The notes below the pieces were generated by a model. It saw only the letters and a program-made list of their open reading frames with translations. It did no database searches and was not told the DNA's origin. DNA of 64,000 bases from an uncultured Opitutaceae bacterium (GTDB lineage: Bacteria; Verrucomicrobiota; Verrucomicrobiia; Opitutales; Opitutaceae). Made by a program: the position numbers and the translations under genes. The stretch is taken from the NCBI GenBank assembly GCA_903890485.1, contig CAITBM010000132.1, positions 1-64,000 on the forward strand, read 5' to 3'. Of the stretch, positions 7,693 through 16,465 are shown one piece after another (the stretch's first letter is position 1; each line of letters opens with the position of its first letter).

Positions 7693-9107
7693 GGCCCGAA
7701 CGAGGGATCGACCTCAAGGCCGAAGAATCCCCTCGCGTTCTCGAAGGCGATCCTGCGGACCATGCCGCCCACCAGGGCCATGTCCCCCGGCAGCTCGCCC
7801 CGCTCCATCTGGGAGCCGAGGAGGTTGCAGAGCACCCGCCTGAAGTACTCGTGGCGCGTGTAGCACAGGAAATTGCGGGAGTCGGAGAGCATGCCGACAA
7901 AGCGGCTGAGGAGGCCCAGGTTGGCCAGGGCGCTGATCTGCCACTCCATCGCCTCCTTCTGGTCCAGGAACCACCAGCCGCTTCCGAACTGGACCTTGCC
8001 CGCGACCGAGCCGTCCTGGAAGTTCCCCGCCATCGTCGCGAAGACGTAGTTGTCCGCCGGGTTCAGGTTGTAGATCACCATCCGGGGCAACTGGCCGGTC
8101 GTGTCCAGGGCGTCCAGGTACCGGGCGAGCGGCCGCGCCTGCGGCAGGTCCCCGATCGAGTCAAAGCCCGTGTCGGGACCAAGCTTGGAGAGGAGGCGGG
8201 TATTGGTGCTCCGGAGCGCCCCCAGGTGGAGCTGCTTGGTCCAGCCGCGGTGGGCGTCCCAGTGGCCAAAGGCTAGCATGAGGTACGATCCGAACCGGGC
8301 GCTCTCCTCGGGCGTCGCGCCCCGGCCCGATCGAGCCGCCTTGAACACCGCCTGGGCCTGCGCCTCAGTGCAGGGTTCGCTAAGGGCCGTCTCGAGACCG
8401 TGGTCGGAGAGCCTGCATCCGAACGCATGGAACGCATCGTGGCGGCTCTTCAGTGCGTCCATGAAGTCGCCGAAGGACTTGATCTTGCTGCCCACGGTGT
8501 GGGCGAGGCGTTCCACCCAGGGGTTGAAAGCCTCGGGATGGGCGACCCCGAGGGCCTTGTCGGGCCTGAAAGCCGGGTAGACACGGGTCTTTATCCCGAG
8601 GCCCCGGATCCTCTCGTGGGTTGAAAGGGAGTCGGCCGGGTCGTCTGTCGTACAGACGACGGCCACCTTGTTTGCCGAGAGGATGTCGTGGACCCTCAGC
8701 GACGGAAGCCGGGCGTTCGCGCGCTCCCAGATCGCAGGCGCGGATTGCGTGTTGAAAATCTCCTCAATCCCGAAGTAGCGCTTCAGCTCGAGGTGAGACC
8801 AGTGGTAGAGCGGGTTGCCGACGAGGTGGGGCATCGCGGCCGCCCACGCCATGAATTTCTCGTGGGGGGTTGCGTCCCCCGTGCAGAAGCGCTCGTCGAC
8901 CCCATTGGCCCGCATCGCGCGCCACTTGTAGTGGTCCCCGCCAATCCAGATGTCCGCCAGGTCGGAGAACTGGTGGTTGTCGGCGATCTGCTGGGGCGAC
9001 ACGTGGCAGTGGTAGTCGAAGATCGGCTCCGGCTTGGCATAGCCGTGGAAGAGCTCCCGGGACGCCCCGGTCTGGAGAAGGAAATCGTCGTGGATAAAGG
9101 GCTTCAT
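7689..9107 (-). CDS. uxaC: Glucuronate (uronate) isomerase
   Basis: A 472-residue member of the UxaC amidohydrolase-fold family, the usual length. It isomerises D-glucuronate to D-fructuronate and D-galacturonate to D-tagaturonate, in the cytoplasm. It starts [20 protein letters not shown] and has the metal site FDYHCHVSPQQIADN. The C-terminal signature covers GMLSDSRNFLCYTRHEYFRR. The open frame extends upstream of 9107, but the ATG chosen overlaps the stop of uxaE by four bases and gives the family N-terminus. It is the last gene of the SDR-uxaE-uxaC operon. Confidence 0.95.
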   Translation of the reverse strand: MKPFIHDDFLLQTGASRELFHGYAKPEPIFDYHCHVSPQQIADNHQFSDLADIWIGGDHYKWRAMRANGVDERFCTGDATPHEKFMAWAAAMPHLVGNPLYHWSHLELKRYFGIEEIFNTQSAPAIWERANARLPSLRVHDILSANKVAVVCTTDDPADSLSTHERIRGLGIKTRVYPAFRPDKALGVAHPEAFNPWVERLAHTVGSKIKSFGDFMDALKSRHDAFHAFGCRLSDHGLETALSEPCTEAQAQAVFKAARSGRGATPEESARFGSYLMLAFGHWDAHRGWTKQLHLGALRSTNTRLLSKLGPDTGFDSIGDLPQARPLARYLDALDTTGQLPRMVIYNLNPADNYVFATMAGNFQDGSVAGKVQFGSGWWFLDQKEAMEWQISALANLGLLSRFVGMLSDSRNFLCYTRHEYFRRVLCNLLGSQMERGELPGDMALVGGMVRRIAFENARGFFGLEVDPSFGP

Positions 9108-10945
9108 CGGGAGATTTCCTCGAGAAATTCCTCGTAGGTTTTGATGCGGGAGAGGAGCCGGGTGACCGCAGCGCAGCGCTCGCGTCCGACCAGGCCCGTA
9201 TGCTCCGCGAGAAAGACCATGTACGAGGCCACCCCCTTTGAATACAGGAGCCGGGCCTCCGGGCTTATGGCGTAAAAACGAGCGCGCTGGGCGTAGCCGG
9301 CGGGCGAGTGATCGCCCAGGGCCGCCTTCTCCGGCCGGCCTCCCGAGGCCAGGACATAGAGGAAGTTGTACTCGAAGAAGAACATGTTGTCGGGGCTTTC
9401 CGGCAGGGCCTCCAATGCCCGGCGGCAGGCCGCCGGCGAGTCGAACACACCCTCGTCCCCCGCCCCACCCAGGGACGCGGAGATAAAGCTCCGGGCCATC
9501 CGGCTCTCGGTCGGATCGGCGCTGAAGGCGCCGGCCAGGGCAAGCTCGAGCGTGAAGCGGTACCAGTCCCTCCAGAGCGCGCGGTCGCCCGCGTTTCCGG
9601 AATTGTAGAGTGCAAGCCCCATCTCGTACGTGTAGCGGCCGCTGGTCTTGATCTCCAGGCGCCCGCCCGTCACCTCCCCCATCACCTCGTAGTTGGCCGC
9701 GGATTTCCCGGAGCCCGAATGGAAGCCGATGCTGACGCCAAACTTCTCGGCCACGCGCCACTGCTTCTCGATCAGCACCTTCAGCCCCGCGTTGTCGGGG
9801 TACGGCATGTTCTTCTGGAAGCCGAACGCGGGGGCGATGAAGGCGACCGGCATGCCGAGCTCCTCACAGAGGGCCAGCATGACCGCCGTGGTCTCCGGGG
9901 TCGTCAATCCCGGCAGTTCGTCAATGGAGAGCTCTCGAAGGTACCGCCGGCCGACGGCGGTTGTGAAGGCGCGCTCCCGGGCCTCCCGGTACCGGTCGTC
10001 GCGCCGCTTCATCTTGTTGACGGCAGGCCACACCGCGCAAAGGAGGGTGTTGAGGGCTTCGGTCTCCAGGACAAGCCCCGCCTGGCCCACCCGGGCCCGG
10101 ATCCGCGCGATAAGGCCCGGGTCGATCTCCGAGAGGGAGGCCGGGCGCTTGGTCGCCAGCTCCGGCGAGAGGTCGAAGGTGATGTAGCTCGCCAGGAGAC
10201 AGCCCCGGACAAGCGCCTCCTCCCGGATGTCAAAGGCACCGCCGATCGGCTGGTGGTCGGCATTGAAGCTCCAAGCTATCCGCCGGCGATGGAAGCCGGT
10301 CTTGAGTTTCGAGAGCACCGAGCCGTGGCTCATGCCTTCGACGCTCTGGCCCTGGTGCCCCTCCGGGACATTGGTCCCGATGAAGGGAAACGGCACCGTG
10401 TCCAGGCGGTTCTCAAGCATCGCATCGACGTCGTAGACGAGCTCCCTCGGGATGCTGTTCTGGTTCGCCGTGACCCCGAGTTCCAGGGCGCTCATCGCCC
10501 ACTCGACCGCCGGCCAGTGAAGTGTCGTGAACCGGGCGCCCATCCCGAGGGTCCCTTTCCCCAGATTTCCCGCCATGGACGGGAACAGGGTGGAGTCGGG
10601 ATCAAACTCCTGGACGAGATTCTTCAGGAACAGGAGGTTCTCCCAGGTCGCGGGGAAATAGAATCCGGTCTTTCCTGCGATGCCGTCGACCAGCATGCCC
10701 AGGGCTCCGCTTGCCTTGGTTTCAAGCCTCCAGGCGCAGTCCCCGGTGGCCTTGTCCTCGACCAGCGACCAGGACCCGGCCGCCGTCGAGAAAACCGACT
10801 TGGGATGCTCCACCACCCCCGCCGTTTCCCCAAGGGCTAGCTTCTTGCCGAGGGCCTTCCAGTCGAGGCAGAAGTCCGGGCTCACGCAGGGATTGCCCGC
10901 TATCCGGATTCCGTTTCCCAAGAGAAACCGGTTGATGGCTCTCAT
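9104..10945 (-). CDS. uxaE: Tagaturonate epimerase
   Basis: A 613-residue protein that I assign to the UxaE family, which interconverts D-tagaturonate and D-fructuronate and so bypasses the altronate branch (UxaB/UxaA). Recognisable blocks are [20 protein letters not shown] near the C-terminal third, [20 protein letters not shown], and [18 protein letters not shown] in the middle. The start at 10945 overlaps the SDR stop as ATGA, and its own stop overlaps uxaC in the same way. Context is decisive: with UxaC and a fructuronate reductase, both galacturonate and glucuronate would funnel into fructuronate. Confidence 0.8.
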   Translation of the reverse strand: MRAINRFLLGNGIRIAGNPCVSPDFCLDWKALGKKLALGETAGVVEHPKSVFSTAAGSWSLVEDKATGDCAWRLETKASGALGMLVDGIAGKTGFYFPATWENLLFLKNLVQEFDPDSTLFPSMAGNLGKGTLGMGARFTTLHWPAVEWAMSALELGVTANQNSIPRELVYDVDAMLENRLDTVPFPFIGTNVPEGHQGQSVEGMSHGSVLSKLKTGFHRRRIAWSFNADHQPIGGAFDIREEALVRGCLLASYITFDLSPELATKRPASLSEIDPGLIARIRARVGQAGLVLETEALNTLLCAVWPAVNKMKRRDDRYREARERAFTTAVGRRYLRELSIDELPGLTTPETTAVMLALCEELGMPVAFIAPAFGFQKNMPYPDNAGLKVLIEKQWRVAEKFGVSIGFHSGSGKSAANYEVMGEVTGGRLEIKTSGRYTYEMGLALYNSGNAGDRALWRDWYRFTLELALAGAFSADPTESRMARSFISASLGGAGDEGVFDSPAACRRALEALPESPDNMFFFEYNFLYVLASGGRPEKAALGDHSPAGYAQRARFYAISPEARLLYSKGVASYMVFLAEHTGLVGRERCAAVTRLLSRIKTYEEFLEEISR

Positions 10946-11730
10946 ATGCTCATCGAGTTGTAACCGCCGTCCACCACCAGCTCCGTTCCCGTGATGAAGG
11001 AGCCCGACCCCTCGGCCGCGAGGAGGAGGGCCGCCCCGACCAGCTCCGCTGCCGATCCGAAGCGACCCATGGGCGTGTGCCCGAGGATGCTCTTCACCCG
11101 GTCGGGGTTGAGGACCTTGCGGTTCTGCTCGGCCGGGAAGAAACCCGGGACCAGGGTGTTTACCCGCACCTTGTGCGGGGCCCATTCCCGGGCCAGGTTT
11201 TTCGAGAGGTTGTGCACGGCGGCCTTGCTCGCCGAGTAGGTGAAGACCCGGGAAAGGGGCACGATTCCCGACATGGATCCCAGGTTGATGATCGACCCAC
11301 CCTTTCCGGACTCGGTCAGGTGCCTGCCGAAGACCTGGCAGCCCAGGAAAACGGACTTGAGGTTCACATCGAGGATCCGCTCAAACTCGTCCTCCTTGAT
11401 GTCGAGGAACGGTGTCGGGGAGTTTGTGCCCGCTCCGTTCACCACGACATCCACCCTGCCCGATCGGGCGAGTACGGCCGCCAGGAGCCCCTCAAGATCC
11501 GCCTTGCTTGGGGCCTCGGCGGCGTGGAACCAGGCCTTGCCCCCTATTTCCTCGATGGCCTTGATGCGGACCTGGGCCTTTTCGGGATTGCGACCCACGA
11601 GGACCACCTCGGCCCCGGCAGCGGCAAACCCCTGCGCTATGGCGCCGCAGAGTTCACCGGTTCCGCCAATTACGACGGCCACCTTGCCGGTCAGCCCAAA
11701 CAGGTTAGCGAGATACGTTTCAGTCTTCAT
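10942..11730 (-). CDS. SDR-family fructuronate reductase (D-mannonate oxidoreductase)
   Basis: A 262-residue short-chain dehydrogenase. The nucleotide loop is [17 protein letters not shown], the NAG block is [10 protein letters not shown], and the catalytic Ser-Tyr-Lys lies in [20 protein letters not shown] plus the following Lys. It ends with the common [10 protein letters not shown]. In this operon it most likely reduces D-fructuronate to D-mannonate with NAD(P)H, as SDR-type UxuB proteins do. It is the first gene of the minus-strand uronate operon, facing iclR across a 64-base gap with a double dyad. Another uronate-derived keto acid could be the true substrate. Confidence 0.82.
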   Translation of the reverse strand: MKTETYLANLFGLTGKVAVVIGGTGELCGAIAQGFAAAGAEVVLVGRNPEKAQVRIKAIEEIGGKAWFHAAEAPSKADLEGLLAAVLARSGRVDVVVNGAGTNSPTPFLDIKEDEFERILDVNLKSVFLGCQVFGRHLTESGKGGSIINLGSMSGIVPLSRVFTYSASKAAVHNLSKNLAREWAPHKVRVNTLVPGFFPAEQNRKVLNPDRVKSILGHTPMGRFGSAAELVGAALLLAAEGSGSFITGTELVVDGGYNSMSI

Positions 11731-11759
11731 GAGGCGCGAGGTAAGGGGTAGAGCTGATT

Positions 11760-11790
11760 TTCACTAATGAACTTGCAATTCATAGGTGAA
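11760..11790. promoter_or_regulatory. Twin TTCA-N4-TGAA dyads, candidate IclR operator
   Basis: Two copies of a 12-base dyad, TTCACTAATGAA at 11760-11771 and TTCATAGGTGAA at 11779-11790, are separated by 7 bases around a TTGCAA core. The two copies are also inverted repeats of each other at 10 of 12 positions. They fill the divergent gap between the SDR-uxaE-uxaC operon and the iclR gene, the expected place for an autoregulated operator. The right copy covers the possible GTG start at 11786, which favours the ATG at 11795 for iclR. Confidence 0.6.
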
Positions 11791-11794
11791 CGAT

Positions 11795-12679
11795 ATGCTC
11801 AGCAACAAGAAAATAGTCCGACCCGGTAGCTACCCCTTTTTTGACGGAATGCCCACCCTTCAATTGCGAGCCCCGATCCGCCCGACCCTGAAAGCGCCCC
11901 TGCCGACGGCATCCCTGGAGCGCTACGTCATCCCCAATCTGCGCAACGCGTGCCGGGTGCTCAAGCTCCTCCGGGGACACCCCGGCGGCCTGAAGGCCTC
12001 GGACCTGGCACGGATGCTCGGCATCCCGGTCACCACCACGATGAGGATCACGGCGACCCTCCAGATCGAGGGCCTTGCGAGCAAGAGCGACGGCCGCTAC
12101 CGGCTTGGTCCGGCGCTCATCCACCTGGGGAACGCCGCCCTTGCGGGCACGGATATACGGAAGGTGGCCCTTCCCCTCCTGGAAAAGCTCACCCAGGAGA
12201 CCGGCGAAACCTCCCACCTGGCCGTGCCGTGCAACGAGCGCTCCCTGATCATCGCGGTCCAGGACAGCCCTCACACCCTGCGCGCAGTTTCGCCCGCCGG
12301 TTTCCTGACCGACCTGCACAGCAGCTCCACCGGCAAGATCTTCCTCGCCTATGTCTTTCGCGAGCAGTTTCCCCAATTTCACGCCTCGGAAGCGCCGTAC
12401 AAGCACACGGCGCGAACCCTCACAAAGCGCAGCGACCTCGAAAGGGAGATCGAGGTGACCCTTAAGCGCGGCTACAGCATCGACAACGAGGAATGCCACA
12501 TGGGCGTTCGCTGCGTGGCGGCACCCATCTTCTCCTCTGACGGCCATGTGGTGGCGGCCATCGGCATCACCGCGGCCACCCTGCGGCTCTCGGGAAAGCG
12601 CGTGGCGGAGGTCGCGGCAAAGGTTCGCGCCGTGGCAGGCGAGGCCTCCCAACTCCTCGGCTACGCCGGAACCGAATAA
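11795..12679 (+). CDS. IclR-family transcriptional regulator
   Basis: About 294 residues. A winged-helix domain (about 42-110) reads RNACRVLKLLRGHPGGLKAS, then LARMLGIPVTTTMRITATLQ, typical of IclR N-domains. The C-terminal effector domain has LEKLTQETGETSHLAV, LHSSSTGKIFLAYV and ECHMGVRCVAAPIFSSDG. Such proteins usually bind a small carboxylic acid; here KDG or a uronate derivative is the likely effector, by analogy with KdgR. The gene heads the plus-strand half of the uronate regulon and probably controls both directions through the dyads just upstream. An unusual N-terminal extension of about 40 residues precedes the HTH. Confidence 0.88.
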   Translation: MLSNKKIVRPGSYPFFDGMPTLQLRAPIRPTLKAPLPTASLERYVIPNLRNACRVLKLLRGHPGGLKASDLARMLGIPVTTTMRITATLQIEGLASKSDGRYRLGPALIHLGNAALAGTDIRKVALPLLEKLTQETGETSHLAVPCNERSLIIAVQDSPHTLRAVSPAGFLTDLHSSSTGKIFLAYVFREQFPQFHASEAPYKHTARTLTKRSDLEREIEVTLKRGYSIDNEECHMGVRCVAAPIFSSDGHVVAAIGITAATLRLSGKRVAEVAAKVRAVAGEASQLLGYAGTE

Positions 12680-12706
12680 CCCCCTCCCTCCTATTCCCTT
12701 CCTCCC

Positions 12707-13804
12707 ATGCCCGACACCTACTGCATCATCCCCGAGGCCCAGCACAACCTCCTGACCGAGGCCGCCTATCGGCACAGGGGTTACACCGCCGACGAAGCCG
12801 CCGATGGCGCGCGCCTTTGCGCGGAGGCCTCCCGCCACGGGATCCGCACCCACAACGCGATCAAGGCCCTCCACCTCGACCACCTCTTTGGCTCCGGATC
12901 CAAGGGATGCGTCCCCGGCGCCCGGATCGAGGAGATCCCCTCGCGCTTTCCAGCAAGCAAGACCTGGAACGCGAACAAGAAGCTCGGGCAGTCAACAGCC
13001 TACCGCGCCATGGACGCCGCCATCGCGCTCGCCGACACCTACGGGGTTGGCACCGTATCCGTGGACAATGCGTTCCACTACCTCTGGGGCGGCGGGTATG
13101 TCCTGGACGCCGCGCGCCGAGGGTACCTCGCCTATACGAACTGCACCGCGGCGCTCGCGGAAGTGGTGCCTTTTGGCGGGAAGTTCCCGACCCTTGGCAC
13201 CAATCCCCACTCCTGGGGATTTCCCACCACGGATGCCGTCGGGTTCCCCATCGTGATCGACTGGGCAACCTCGGTGATCGCGATGGGCAGGGTGCAGCAG
13301 CTCAAGCGGGAGGGACTGCCGCTCCCGCCCAACGCCGCGCTCGACAAGAATGGAAACCCCACCGTCGATCCCCACCAGGCCACCTCGCTTCTCCCCTTTG
13401 GGGCGCACAAGGGCTACGGGCTTTCGCTGATCAACGAGCTGGTGGGCGGCTTTATCGGGGGCTCGCTTCCAACGCTTCGCAGCCGATGGGCGGAGAGGCC
13501 GGAGGAAAAGCACACGTGCAGCTTCTTCTTCCAGGTCATTCATCCCGACGCGATCAGCGGAGGAGCCTTCGCCAAGGGACGCAACCAAGCTGCCAATGTT
13601 AAGGCCGTGATCGAGGACATCCTCGGGCACGGCAACGAGAAGTGCGTCCTGCCCGGCGAGCCCGAGGCCAAATGGGCCAAGAGGTGCGCGGAGGCCGGCG
13701 GACTCCTCTTCACCGAGGCCGAGGTCGAATCCTTCAACGAGCTGGCCGCCGAGGCGGGTGTGCCCCGGTGGTCGCGCTCGGCCGCGCAGTCGATAGTGAT
13801 CTGA
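12707..13804 (+). CDS. Malate/L-lactate dehydrogenase family (Ldh2) oxidoreductase
   Basis: A 365-residue NAD(P)H-dependent dehydrogenase of the Ldh_2 family, distinct from the Rossmann lactate dehydrogenases. Visible family blocks are SRHGIRTHNAIKALHLDH, GTNPHSWGFPTTD, the phosphate/cofactor region FPIVIDWATSVIAMGRV, and LLPFGAHKGYGLSLINELVG. Relatives reduce 2-oxo acids, including 2,3-diketogulonate and ureidoglycolate. Being 27 bases after iclR and before kdgK, it probably reduces a sugar-acid intermediate in uronate catabolism. The exact substrate cannot be read from sequence. Confidence 0.78.
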   Translation: MPDTYCIIPEAQHNLLTEAAYRHRGYTADEAADGARLCAEASRHGIRTHNAIKALHLDHLFGSGSKGCVPGARIEEIPSRFPASKTWNANKKLGQSTAYRAMDAAIALADTYGVGTVSVDNAFHYLWGGGYVLDAARRGYLAYTNCTAALAEVVPFGGKFPTLGTNPHSWGFPTTDAVGFPIVIDWATSVIAMGRVQQLKREGLPLPPNAALDKNGNPTVDPHQATSLLPFGAHKGYGLSLINELVGGFIGGSLPTLRSRWAERPEEKHTCSFFFQVIHPDAISGGAFAKGRNQAANVKAVIEDILGHGNEKCVLPGEPEAKWAKRCAEAGGLLFTEAEVESFNELAAEAGVPRWSRSAAQSIVI

Positions 13805-13837
13805 GATCCCCAACCGCCCACTCCTTTCTTTATCCCC

Positions 13838-14935
13838 ATGAGTCTCAAAATCCGACCCCCATCCGAATGCGCCCTCGACCAGCTCTCGCTTGGTGAGGTG
13901 ATGCTCCGACTCGATCCCGGCGAGGGAAGAATCCGCACCGCCCGCGCCTTCACGGCGTGGGAGGGCGGCGGCGAATACAACACCTCCCGAGGCCTCCGCA
14001 AGTGCTTCGGCCTGCGAACCGCCGTGTGCACCGCCTTTGTCGACAACGAGGTCGGCCACCTGATCGAGGATTTCATCATGCAGGGAGGAGTCTCGACCGA
14101 GTTCATCCGGTGGCGCCAGGACGACGGCATCGGAAGGACGGTCCGCAACGGGCTCAATTTCACCGAGCGCGGGTTCGGACTTCGGGGAGCCGTGGGAGTG
14201 CCGGACCGCGGCAACACCGCAGCCTCGCAGCTCAAGCCAGGCGACTTCGACTGGGAGGAAATCTTCGGACGGCGCGGCGTCAGGTGGTTTCACACGGGCG
14301 GGATTTTCGCTGCCCTCTCGGAGTCGACAGCCGCGCTCACGGTCGAGGCGGTCAAGGCCGCCAAGAAGCACGGGACCATTGTTTCCTACGATTTGAACTA
14401 TCGCCCGTCCCTCTGGAAGACCATCGGGGGCCTAAAGAAGGCCCAGGAGGTGAACCGCGAGATCGCGCGCCACGTCGACGTCATGATCGGAAACGAGGAG
14501 GACTTCACCGCGTCGCTCGGGTTCGAGGTGAAGGGCGTCGACGAGAAACTGAGCCACATCGAGTCCGGCGCCTTCAAGGCGATGATCGAGACCGCGGTGG
14601 CCGCCTACCCTAACTTCAAGGTCGCGGCCACCACGCTGAGAAGGGTCATCACGGCGACCAAGAACGACTGGAGCGCCATACTCTGGCACGACGGCCTCTT
14701 TTATGAGAGCCGCAAGTACCCGGAGCTCGAGATCCTGGACAGGGTCGGAGGGGGCGACAGCTTTGCCAGCGGGCTCTCGTTCGGCTTTCTCTCAAAGAAC
14801 GACCCGCAGGCGGCGGTCGACTACGGCGCCGCGCACGGCGCCCTCGCGTCCACCACCCCCGGGGACACCTCCATGGCCACCCAGAAGGAGGTCGAGGCGC
14901 TCATGAAGGGCGGGAGCGCCCGAGTCGTTCGCTAG
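13838..14935 (+). CDS. kdgK: 2-Keto-3-deoxygluconate kinase (PfkB family)
   Basis: A 365-residue ribokinase-fold sugar kinase that should phosphorylate KDG to KDPG, the step before aldol cleavage. The N-terminus LSLGEVMLRLDPG and WEGGGEYNTSRGLRKCFG form the substrate site. IVSYDLNYRPSLW is conserved in KdgK proteins. The C-terminal PfkB signature with the catalytic Asp is DRVGGGDSFASGLSFGFL. It fits the uronate pathway exactly after mannonate dehydration, although neither the dehydratase UxuA nor a KDPG aldolase is in this window. Confidence 0.88.
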   Translation: MSLKIRPPSECALDQLSLGEVMLRLDPGEGRIRTARAFTAWEGGGEYNTSRGLRKCFGLRTAVCTAFVDNEVGHLIEDFIMQGGVSTEFIRWRQDDGIGRTVRNGLNFTERGFGLRGAVGVPDRGNTAASQLKPGDFDWEEIFGRRGVRWFHTGGIFAALSESTAALTVEAVKAAKKHGTIVSYDLNYRPSLWKTIGGLKKAQEVNREIARHVDVMIGNEEDFTASLGFEVKGVDEKLSHIESGAFKAMIETAVAAYPNFKVAATTLRRVITATKNDWSAILWHDGLFYESRKYPELEILDRVGGGDSFASGLSFGFLSKNDPQAAVDYGAAHGALASTTPGDTSMATQKEVEALMKGGSARVVR

Positions 14936-15073
14936 GAATCCCGCTGGCGCCCGGTCGGCGATTCTGGGCCTTGACCGCGCGGGGACCGGGGCCGCCAGGC
15001 ACCTCCCTTTTGGCTTCCCGCCCCGCCTTTTTGCCTCTCTTCTCGCCTCGCAATCCGTTCGGGCCCCTACCCC

Positions 15074-16441
15074 ATGAATCAAAGCCCGCCTTCCGACAGG
15101 CCGCAGTACAGCAGCTACCGCTGGGTCATCTGCGGCCTGCTCCTCTTCTCGACCACGTCCAACTACCTAGACCGCCAGGTCATCAGCTACCTGAAGGAGT
15201 ACTTCTGCGCCCCCGCCTCCCAGGGCGGTTTCGGCTGGTCCAACACCGACTTCGCCAATCTCACCTCTTTCTTCACGGCCTTCTACGCCGGAATGACGAT
15301 CCTGGCCGGCTGGGTGATCGACAAGATCGGCACCAAGCTCGGCCTGGCCCTCTCGCTGGTCACCTGGTCCGTCTTTGGAATCGCAAACGCCTTCGTGGGG
15401 CGGATGGTGTTCATGCACATCATCGTCCGCAGCGCGTTTGGAATCGGGGAAGGTGGAAACTTCCCGGCCTCGATCAAGACCGTTGCGGAGTGGTTCCCGA
15501 AGCGCGAACGGGCGCTGGCCACGGGAATCTTCAACAGCGGCGCCAACCTGGGAGCGATGATCGCGGCCCTGTTTGTCCCCTGGTGCCTTTACCACTACGG
15601 CTACGAGCGCGGCTGGAAGATGGCCTTCATCCTCACGGGCGCCGTGGGTTTCGTCTGGCTCGTTTTCTGGTATTGGCTCTACGACACACCCGCCAACCAG
15701 CGCAGGCTCTCCCCTGCCGAGTTCCAGCTGATCCATAGCGACTGCGAGGACGAGGGCGTCATGGACGCGTCGGGCAACCGGGCGAAGATCCCGTGGATGA
15801 AGCTCCTCGGTTACCGCCAGACGTGGGCCTTCTTCTCGGGAAAGTTTCTGACCGACGGCGTCTGGTGGTTCTACCTCTTCTGGCTCCCCGACTATTTCCG
15901 GAAGCAGTTCAACATGACCACCGAGCAGGTCCGCCTGCCGACCTTCCTGGTCTACGGCGTATCGATCGTGGGCAGCATCTACGGGGGAAGCATCCCCATG
16001 GGCTTCATCAAGCGGGGCTACTCGATCTACCAGGCGCGCATGCGCGCCATGCTGACGATCGCCTTCTTCCCCACGATTGTCCTCAGCACCCAGTACTTCG
16101 GGGATGTCGGGCATTTTGGGAAGCTGGCCGCGGCCCTGGCCTGCGGCACGATCTGCATCGCCGCCGCCGCGCACCAGGCCTGGTCCGCAAACCTCTTCAC
16201 GACGGTCTCGGACATGTTCCCAAAGAAGGCCGTTGGCACCGTCACGGGGATCGGCGCCATGGCAGGCGGGCTTGGCGGGGTCCTGGTGCAGAAGCTCACG
16301 GGGGCCCTGACCGACGCCTTTGCCACGACGCCCAAGACCGCCTACATGGTCATGTTCCTCGTCTGCTCGATGAGCTACCTGGTCGCTTGGGGCGCCATGA
16401 AGACCCTCGTGCCCAGGCACACCGTCATCACCGACCTCTAG
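15074..16441 (+). CDS. exuT: Hexuronate transporter, MFS anion:cation symporter family
   Basis: A 455-residue major facilitator with about 12 hydrophobic segments. The N-terminus SSYRWVICGLLLFSTTSNYLDRQVISYL has the early NYLDRQ block of the ExuT/ACS family (given here in two parts: helix 1, then the loop). The segment FGIGEGGNFPASIKTVAEWF and PKRERALATGIFNSGAN are the family signature. It should bring galacturonate and glucuronate across the inner membrane with protons. It is the last plus-strand gene of the uronate regulon and converges on a D-2-hydroxyacid dehydrogenase gene. Confidence 0.86.
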   Translation: MNQSPPSDRPQYSSYRWVICGLLLFSTTSNYLDRQVISYLKEYFCAPASQGGFGWSNTDFANLTSFFTAFYAGMTILAGWVIDKIGTKLGLALSLVTWSVFGIANAFVGRMVFMHIIVRSAFGIGEGGNFPASIKTVAEWFPKRERALATGIFNSGANLGAMIAALFVPWCLYHYGYERGWKMAFILTGAVGFVWLVFWYWLYDTPANQRRLSPAEFQLIHSDCEDEGVMDASGNRAKIPWMKLLGYRQTWAFFSGKFLTDGVWWFYLFWLPDYFRKQFNMTTEQVRLPTFLVYGVSIVGSIYGGSIPMGFIKRGYSIYQARMRAMLTIAFFPTIVLSTQYFGDVGHFGKLAAALACGTICIAAAAHQAWSANLFTTVSDMFPKKAVGTVTGIGAMAGGLGGVLVQKLTGALTDAFATTPKTAYMVMFLVCSMSYLVAWGAMKTLVPRHTVITDL

Positions 16442-16465
16442 CCCAAAAGCACGGGAGCGGTCCCC

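Noticed and set aside
9108-9761. Upstream extension of the uxaC open frame (up to 9761)
   Set aside because: It overlaps uxaE entirely and has no uronate-isomerase similarity; the ATG at 9107 gives the correct family N-terminus.
14936-15073. Possible promoter/terminator in the kdgK-exuT gap
   Set aside because: GC-rich stretches can be folded many ways; no stem with a T-run and no spaced -35/-10 pair stood out.
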